Below are positions 18,572 to 22,517 of a DNA stretch of 22,517 nucleotides, one piece after another. The position numbers were made by a program, and so were the translations under genes. The stretch is from Nitrosomaritimum sp049414205. GTDB taxonomy: Archaea; Thermoproteota; Nitrososphaeria; Nitrososphaerales; Nitrosopumilaceae. Under the pieces are notes generated by a model. It did no database searches and had not been told where the DNA came from. It worked only from the letters and a program-made list of their open reading frames with translations. The stretch covers positions 1 through 22,517 of the forward strand of contig JBMSGE010000010.1 in the NCBI GenBank assembly GCA_049414205.1, in the 5' to 3' direction. Positions within the stretch are counted from its first letter, which is position 1. Every line of letters starts with the position of its first letter.

Positions 18572-19272
18572 AGAATTTTTTTTCGTACAGCATCTAATCT
18601 AAGAAGACCAGTTTTATTTTTAGGACCAGTCAATCGTGCCTCGTAAATCGGAACATACACTTCGTTAATTTTTTCTACTGTAAATTCTTCGTTTAGTTTT
18701 CTAATATTTTTTTCAAGAGGGCTTTTCAGATCATCTTTCAGTGATTTAATAGCAGATTCATGGGAAATTTTGAGGTTTCGAACATTAGAAGAATTTGAAG
18801 TTAGAATTTGTTCAGGGTAATTTTCAATTGTCTTAGAGTTTATCTTGAAGGGAAACTCAATATCATTTCCATTGTAATCAAAAACTAGTTCGTTTTCTTC
18901 CTCAACAAAAACGTGTTCTTCTAGAGGAAATTCAATTTTGTTCTTTCCACGGCTCCCCACAAAGGCCTTTTTTAGTCCAGATTTTTCCTTAATTGGAAAA
19001 ACACCACCTCCAAAGGTTACTTCTTTGACATTAGAATCAACTGAAATGCTATGAGTTGCCTTTCGGTAATAATCAGCAGTATATCTGCCAGAAACTACCA
19101 ATAGACATTCGTGGAATAATTTTATTGAATCAACATGGACTTCTTCTTTTTTTGGTTTTTTTAGTAAGGATTTGAAAAGAGATGTTTTCTTATCTTCTAT
19201 GATTTCTGCTGCATTATCATCATCAATGGTTTTCCTTAGAACCAAAGTTTTGGTATCTGGTTTTTGCGTCAA
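18568..19272 (-). CDS. Conserved-looking hypothetical protein, soluble
   Basis: I do not recognise this 234-residue protein. It begins with a flexible, charged, Lys-rich stretch (1-47, DKKTSLFKSLLKKPKKEE). A predicted alpha/beta part follows: VDSIKLFHECLLVVSGRYTADYYRKATHSISVD (about 48-80), then VTFGGGVFPIKEKSG and EFPLEEHVFVEEENELVFDYNG. It ends with helices (ESAIKSLKDDLKSPLEKNIRKLNEEF) and a Tyr-rich strand that may contact a ligand. There is no signal peptide, membrane helix or Cys-based metal site. The start is TTG (19270-19272), as no ATG exists in frame. It is tail-to-tail with the TPR gene. Confidence 0.7.
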   Translation of the reverse strand: MTQKPDTKTLVLRKTIDDDNAAEIIEDKKTSLFKSLLKKPKKEEVHVDSIKLFHECLLVVSGRYTADYYRKATHSISVDSNVKEVTFGGGVFPIKEKSGLKKAFVGSRGKNKIEFPLEEHVFVEEENELVFDYNGNDIEFPFKINSKTIENYPEQILTSNSSNVRNLKISHESAIKSLKDDLKSPLEKNIRKLNEEFTVEKINEVYVPIYEARLTGPKNKTGLLRLDAVRKKIL

Positions 19273-19368
19273 AATTACAATTTCTAATACAAAATCTTGC
19301 TATTAAATCAAATGAATAATTTGTAACAAGTAGGAAAAGCATAAAACTGTAAAAGAATTAAAAAAATC

Positions 19369-19734
19369 ATGGGAAGTAAAAAAAGAGTAGGACATATTGA
19401 AAAATTCCTAAAAAGAGCAGACAAGGCAATAGATGAAGGGATAAAAAAAGCAGATGAGATTTTAGATGATGCAGTAGAATTTGGAGAAATGGCTACAGGT
19501 CAAGCAAAAAAGACAAGTAACGAGCTTAGAAAGCGGGCTAAAAAAGAAGGAGAGATGTTAAAGAAAAAAGGAACCGAAAAGATCAATGAAGGAATAGTAG
19601 CTGCCAAAAGTGCAGCGACTAGTGCTGAAGAAGACCTCAAGACACTAGAGAAATTAGGAAAGCTCAAAAAATCAGGGATACTCACAGAAAAAGAATTCCA
19701 AGAAAAGAAAAAGAAAATTTTAGCCAGGATATAA
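19369..19734 (+). CDS. Coiled-coil protein with C-terminal SHOCT domain
   Basis: A 121-residue, very basic and helical protein with few large hydrophobics. Residues 8-90 form a long helical coiled-coil-like stretch rich in Lys, Glu and Ala. Residues 92-120 (LEKLGKLKKSGILTEKEFQEKKKKIL) are a SHOCT domain: two short helices around a GILT turn, common at protein C-termini and thought to help oligomerise or place proteins. It heads a tight operon, 2 bases before the first cupin gene, so its role may be linked to the cupins and to the DnaJ-ferredoxin protein. It might also bind membrane or nucleic acid through its lysines; this is conjecture. Confidence 0.82.
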   Translation: MGSKKRVGHIEKFLKRADKAIDEGIKKADEILDDAVEFGEMATGQAKKTSNELRKRAKKEGEMLKKKGTEKINEGIVAAKSAATSAEEDLKTLEKLGKLKKSGILTEKEFQEKKKKILARI

Positions 19735-19736
19735 AC

Positions 19737-20192
19737 ATGAAAAAATCAAATATTTACTCTTCAGGAGATCAAAGGAAAATTAATCCTGATTGGTTTACAG
19801 GTAGAGTCCACATGAAAGATGTTTCATCAAAAATTAAATCAAAAGAACAGGGAATATATCATGTTTATTTTCATAACGGTGCAAAAACCAAGCTTCATTG
19901 GCATAATGGAAACCAAGTCTTAATTGCGACAAGAGGTACAGGAAGTCTTGAAATATTTAGAAAATATGGTACAAGTAAAACCAATTTTAAAATAAAAAGA
20001 ACAGAGAAAATCAGCCTCAAAGAAGGAGATACCGTATACATTCCTGCAAAAACACTCCACACTCACGGTTCTGTAAATAAAAAAAAGACATTCTCTCATA
20101 TTGCCATCAACATTTTGCCCAAAAAAAATGCTGAATACAAAACAACATGGTACGAATCAGATTTTAAAACAACGGTAACTAAAACAGTATAG
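19737..20192 (+). CDS. Cupin domain protein A
   Basis: A 151-residue, single cupin barrel. Motif 1 reads KLHWHNGNQVLIATRGTGSLEIF, with the HxH metal pair (HWH), the usual Glu changed to Gln, and the GxG turn. Motif 2 reads LKEGDTVYIPAKTLHTHGS with the last metal His. Metal binding (Fe, Mn, Ni or Zn) is thus plausible. Cupins range from dioxygenases to isomerases and regulators, and nothing here fixes the reaction. The next gene is also a cupin, 5 bases away, but its metal residues differ. Translation coupling to the SHOCT gene is likely (2-base gap, ATG). Confidence 0.88.
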   Translation: MKKSNIYSSGDQRKINPDWFTGRVHMKDVSSKIKSKEQGIYHVYFHNGAKTKLHWHNGNQVLIATRGTGSLEIFRKYGTSKTNFKIKRTEKISLKEGDTVYIPAKTLHTHGSVNKKKTFSHIAINILPKKNAEYKTTWYESDFKTTVTKTV

Positions 20193-20197
20193 ACCAC

Positions 20198-20560
20198 ATG
20201 TCTATTCAAAGAAATTCTGAAATATCAACCATTGAAGGAAATGAAGGAACCACAATTAAACAGTATTTTCACCCCCAGAATACCACAAAGGGTGTAAGAT
20301 TTAGTCTGGCAGAATTTACTGTAAAGAGTGGGAAGAAATCTCTTTGTCACAAATTAAAATCCTCAGAAATTTACTACATCTTGGAAGGAAAAGGAAATCT
20401 GCACGTAAACGAAAAAGTTTTTGAAGTGACAAAAGACGATTCAGTTTATGTCCCCCCCATGTCAGAGCAATTCATCGAAAATACAGGTTCAGAAGATCTT
20501 AGATTTTTGTGTATTGTAGATCCTGCATGGAAGGTAGAAGATGAGATAATTTTAGAATAA
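20198..20560 (+). CDS. Cupin domain protein B, altered metal site
   Basis: A 120-residue cupin with strong typical motif order: CHKLKSSEIYYILEGKGNLHV, then VTKDDSVYVPPMSEQFIENTG and LRFLCIVDPAW at the end. Unlike cupin A, only the first His of HxH is kept (HKL), and the motif-2 His is Gln (SEQF). The LCIVDPAW ending occurs in a known family branch with this same Q, so this is not decay. It may bind metal differently or bind a small ligand instead. Its ATG is 5 bases after the stop of cupin A, which makes an operon. Confidence 0.88.
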   Translation: MSIQRNSEISTIEGNEGTTIKQYFHPQNTTKGVRFSLAEFTVKSGKKSLCHKLKSSEIYYILEGKGNLHVNEKVFEVTKDDSVYVPPMSEQFIENTGSEDLRFLCIVDPAWKVEDEIILE

Positions 20561-20592
20561 TTTAGAGTTTTAGCGACAATTGTTTTTAACAT

Positions 20593-21291
20593 ATGACGAA
20601 CCTACGAGATTTAGTGAATACTCACCAGGCCTTAAAAACACTAAACGTGGATTCAGATTCTTCATTTGAAGAAATCAAAGTAGCCTATAGGAAATTAGCT
20701 TTGGAGTTTCACCCAGACAAAAATACAACAGAACAAGAAGGAATACAGTTCAAGAAAATAACAGAGGCTTACAATGTTATAAAAAAACACTACAAGGAGG
20801 GAAAAAAGCCCGAAGCATCCAAACAACACAAAAGAACTGAAGATTTCAAAAAACAGCCACGGTGGGGAGCAAGACCAGGGCAGGAACCAGGAGACATTCC
20901 TGAAGAAGATTGGGGTAGATTCACCAAAGAATTCGAAGAAGGAGATCCTGACTTTTGGAAAGATTACGAAAGAAAGTTTTGGGAGGAGTACAATGCCAGA
21001 GTTACAGCAGATGGGAAAAACGGAGAATTTGAAAAAGCAAAAGAACCTAAAGTCCAGCCAAATCTTTTTGTGAATGTTGATGAGAGTTTATGCATTGGAT
21101 GTTGTAGTTGTGAGACAATTGCACCAGATGTTTTTGCAATTAATAAAAATTCCAAGATGAATCCTAAATCATCGGTGATTAATCAAAAAGGTGCAGGTAC
21201 AAACAAAATTATGAATGCAGCAAAAACTTGCCCTACAAAAGCAATCATAGTTGAAAACAAAGACACAGACGAAAGACTATATCCATTTTAA
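20593..21291 (+). CDS. DnaJ domain-ferredoxin fusion (DnaJ-Fer)
   Basis: A 232-residue, two-domain protein. Residues 10-70 are a J-domain with HPD at 40-42, which activates DnaK ATPase. A charged, Trp-rich linker (80-155) follows. Residues 158-232 are a ferredoxin with C167, C170 and C173 (CxxCxxC) and C213 followed by Pro (TCPTKA), enough for one [4Fe-4S] cluster. The DnaJ-Fer architecture is known in Thaumarchaeota and plant chloroplasts and has been explained by gene transfer between those lineages. It could link protein folding or cluster assembly to redox state. It ends the SHOCT-cupin operon (32-bp gap) and overlaps the convergent HIT gene by 4 bases (TTAA). Confidence 0.93.
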   Translation: MTNLRDLVNTHQALKTLNVDSDSSFEEIKVAYRKLALEFHPDKNTTEQEGIQFKKITEAYNVIKKHYKEGKKPEASKQHKRTEDFKKQPRWGARPGQEPGDIPEEDWGRFTKEFEEGDPDFWKDYERKFWEEYNARVTADGKNGEFEKAKEPKVQPNLFVNVDESLCIGCCSCETIAPDVFAINKNSKMNPKSSVINQKGAGTNKIMNAAKTCPTKAIIVENKDTDERLYPF

Positions 21292-21695
21292 TCTCGTAGT
21301 TTTTGTAAAATTTCATTTAGTTCTGAATCAGAGACATTCAAAGTTGAGTCAAACAAGCAATGTATTGGGCCTCCAGTATCATTAGAATTTCTTGGAACTA
21401 GATGCACATGAACATGAGGTATTTCTTGACCGGCTTCTTTTCCGTTGTGAACTGCCATCAGTGTGGCCCCTGTTAATTTATCAACTTTAGAAATCACAGA
21501 ATGTACAGTTGAAAACAGATCAATGTTTTCTTCTGAAGACATGTTTTGGATTTTTTCATGGTGTTTTTTTGGAATTACCAATGTATGTCCCTTAGTTAAT
21601 GGGAAAGCATCCAAAAAGGCAATAGAATGATTTGTTTCTGTAATCATTTTAGTAGGAATTTCACCATTTGCTATTTTGCAAAAAATACAATCCAT
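21288..21695 (-). CDS. HIT family nucleotide hydrolase
   Basis: A 135-residue histidine-triad protein. The triad H94, H96, H98 lies in IPHVHVHLVPR. The N-terminal CIFCKIANGEIP (zinc Cys 3 and 6) and GHTLVIPKKHHEKI blocks place it in the HINT/PKCI-like branch. That branch hydrolyses nucleotide-phosphoramidates, AMP-linked lysine or dinucleoside polyphosphates. All catalytic residues are kept. ATG start. It runs in the same direction as the small membrane protein and zinc-finger genes that lie upstream of it. Confidence 0.94.
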   Translation of the reverse strand: MDCIFCKIANGEIPTKMITETNHSIAFLDAFPLTKGHTLVIPKKHHEKIQNMSSEENIDLFSTVHSVISKVDKLTGATLMAVHNGKEAGQEIPHVHVHLVPRNSNDTGGPIHCLFDSTLNVSDSELNEILQKLRD

Positions 21696-21733
21696 AGAAT
21701 TATGACGAGTTTTTTAGATATAAGTTTCAGCTG

Positions 21734-22012
21734 TTAAGGATGAACAATTTCAGCCCATGCAAGACCTTCTCCAAACCTTATAGTGGCGTTATCCCCTGCC
21801 TTCAAATTACAATTCTCTATGGTCTTGGGAACTCCATCTAGTGTATCAACATAACAGATACCATTATCGTTATTGAGTATTACAACATCTTCGTAAACAT
21901 CTTCTCGTATAAAATTCCAAAATGGGAACACTAGAGTAGACAGTACAAGTCCTGCAACTATGAATGCACCACCAAATCCTAAGGCTAGTTTTTGACTATG
22001 ACTAATTTCCAA
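21734..22012 (-). CDS. Small membrane-anchored protein, 92 residues
   Basis: I do not recognise the family. One hydrophobic helix near the N-terminus (about 10-30, LALGFGGAFIVAGLVLSTLVF) is preceded by Lys8. A hydrophilic domain follows with two Cys, in GICYVDTLDG and IENCNLKAG, possibly a disulfide outside the cell. The rest looks like a small beta-fold (VVILNND ... NATIRFGEGLAWAEIV). TTG start at 22010-22012, only 2 bases after the zinc-finger gene's stop, so translation is probably coupled. Confidence 0.7.
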   Translation of the reverse strand: MEISHSQKLALGFGGAFIVAGLVLSTLVFPFWNFIREDVYEDVVILNNDNGICYVDTLDGVPKTIENCNLKAGDNATIRFGEGLAWAEIVHP

Positions 22013-22014
22013 AT

Positions 22015-22185
22015 TTACCAGGTACCGCCATCGCCAGAGTTAGGATCTAATTTCTTTGCAGGGACATTTCCATGAGCCTTTTTCATGTGTCTTTTTAATC
22101 TCTCAGGATCATGTAAATCAGTACCACATTCCTTACATTTTGTTTCATTTTCGGAATTTTCTTTATTACGTTTGAAAAGACCCAT
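22015..22185 (-). CDS. Small C2H2 zinc-finger protein, 56 residues
   Basis: ATG start, 56 residues. The zinc finger is CKECGTDLHDPERLKRHMKKAHG (17-39), with the C-x2-C-x12-H-x5-H spacing of a classical C2H2 finger, and basic residues in the recognition helix. The N-terminus is MGLFKRNKE, and the C-terminus is Gly/Asp-rich. It may bind DNA, RNA or protein. It is the first gene of a pair with the membrane protein at 21734. A TATA-like TATAAAATATTTT (22201-22213) centred about 22 bases before the ATG suggests a leaderless mRNA. Confidence 0.85.
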   Translation of the reverse strand: MGLFKRNKENSENETKCKECGTDLHDPERLKRHMKKAHGNVPAKKLDPNSGDGGTW

Positions 22186-22200
22186 GTAAAGTAAATTTTT

Positions 22201-22213
22201 AAAATATTTTATA
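22201..22213 (-). promoter_or_regulatory. TATA box for the zinc-finger gene
   Basis: TATAAAATATTTT on the minus strand is centred about 22 bases upstream of the ATG at 22185, the spacing of a leaderless archaeal start. Confidence 0.55.
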
Positions 22214-22246
22214 AGCTATGCGAAATGGAACATGCTTGGCAAAACC

Positions 22247-22517
22247 TTAACAGTGATTTTTGGCATTTTTTGGTAAAAAATTGTATGAATCATTCAATAC
22301 AAACACCTCTAAAACCTTCGAACTAGGTGAAACAGCTGATTGGGTCAGATTGGTGTTGTGTTGGAGTGGTTTGTCATGATTCAATGTGGTATTAGCTGTT
22401 AGTGACAGACAGTTTTGGGAGATATTGTAATGTGCACAAGTGATGGCATCAGTGTAGTTATCAGGTGAAACAGCTGATTGGGTCAGATTGGTGTTGTGTT
22501 GGAGTGGTTTGTCATGA
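22247..22517 (-). CDS. C-terminal end of a tandem-repeat protein (partial, runs off window)
   Basis: One minus-strand frame stays open from the right edge (first full codon ends at 22516) to TAA at 22247-22249, giving 89 residues with no start in view. It contains two copies of HDKPLQHNTNLTQSAVSP, 46 residues apart. The rest of the unit (DNYTDAITCAHYNISQNC...) and the tail (SSKVLEVFVLNDSYNF) are not repeated in what is visible. Asn-x-Ser/Thr sites are frequent (NLT, NYT, NIS, NTT, NDS), which fits an exported glycoprotein, but no anchor is seen. The repeat period is an exact multiple of three. Base composition is more GC-rich than in neighbouring genes. It could also be a non-coding repeat that happens to be open. 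Confidence 0.5.
   Translation of the reverse strand, partial: HDKPLQHNTNLTQSAVSPDNYTDAITCAHYNISQNCLSLTANTTLNHDKPLQHNTNLTQSAVSPSSKVLEVFVLNDSYNFLPKNAKNHC
22325..22379. repeat. 55-nt direct repeat, copy 1
   Basis: Identical in every base to 22463-22517. The distance between copies is 138 nt (46 codons). The repeat begins AGGTGAAACAGCTGATTGG. Both copies lie in the open minus-strand frame. Confidence 0.95.
22463..22517. repeat. 55-nt direct repeat, copy 2 (cut by window end)
   Basis: Perfect copy of 22325-22379. It reaches the last base of the window, so the true unit may be longer and further copies may follow. Confidence 0.95.

Noticed and set aside
20198..20560. Cupin B as a decayed copy of cupin A
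   Set aside because: The motif order and the LCIVDPAW ending fit a distinct known cupin branch with Gln in place of His, and the two sequences are not close.
22325..22517. CRISPR-like direct repeats
   Set aside because: Only two 55-nt copies with an 83-bp spacer, an in-frame period, no palindromic repeat and no cas genes. A coding tandem repeat is more likely.

Overview
The window is AT-rich archaeal DNA, almost certainly from a marine ammonia-oxidising thaumarchaeon (Nitrososphaerota) close to Nitrosopumilus. The call rests on the 16S rRNA sequence, a 16S-23S operon with no tRNA in the spacer and no 5S behind it, a PEFG-CTERM surface protein, a DnaJ-ferredoxin fusion, a TFB, leaderless-type promoters and thaumarchaeal hypothetical families. 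It looks like ordinary chromosome. I see no insertion sequence, CRISPR array, prophage or integrase.

Layout. 1-1184: the end of a TPR/metalloprotease gene that begins outside the window. 1365-3145: TFB, a phosphoribosyltransferase and a small profilin/roadblock-like protein. 3199-6549: a polyhydroxyalkanoate (PHA) locus with phaE-phaC on the plus strand. It faces a two-gene minus-strand operon (an AbrB-phasin fusion, then a phasin-like protein) and an alpha/beta hydrolase. 6675-9494: UspA, MsrA, a second roadblock-like protein, a SAM methyltransferase and an RDD membrane protein. 9692-9928: a stand-alone Lrp/AsnC effector domain. 10108-14730: 23S and 16S rRNA on the minus strand, with complementary processing stems on both sides of each rRNA and a row of related hairpins behind 23S. 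15016-17636: a HemL-type aminotransferase, a 40-residue ORF and a PEFG-CTERM protein. 17750-19272: a TPR protein facing a hypothetical gene. 19369-21291: a compact plus-strand operon of SHOCT protein, two cupins and DnaJ-ferredoxin. 21288-22185: a HIT hydrolase, a small membrane protein and a C2H2 zinc-finger protein, all minus. 22247-22517: the end of a minus-strand reading frame with a perfect 55-nt direct repeat at a 138-nt (46-codon) period, probably the tail of a tandem-repeat protein outside the window.

How the genes work together. PhaE-PhaC would polymerise hydroxyacyl-CoA into PHA. The phasin-like proteins would coat the granule, and the AbrB part could tie granule state to transcription. 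UspA and MsrA suggest stress response. The SHOCT-cupin-cupin-DnaJ/ferredoxin operon is the least explained functional unit. The most notable signals are the 46-codon repeat frame at the right edge, the phasin-AbrB fusion, a centrally placed two-way TATA box at the PHA locus, and the bulge-helix-bulge-like 23S stem followed by triplicated hairpins.
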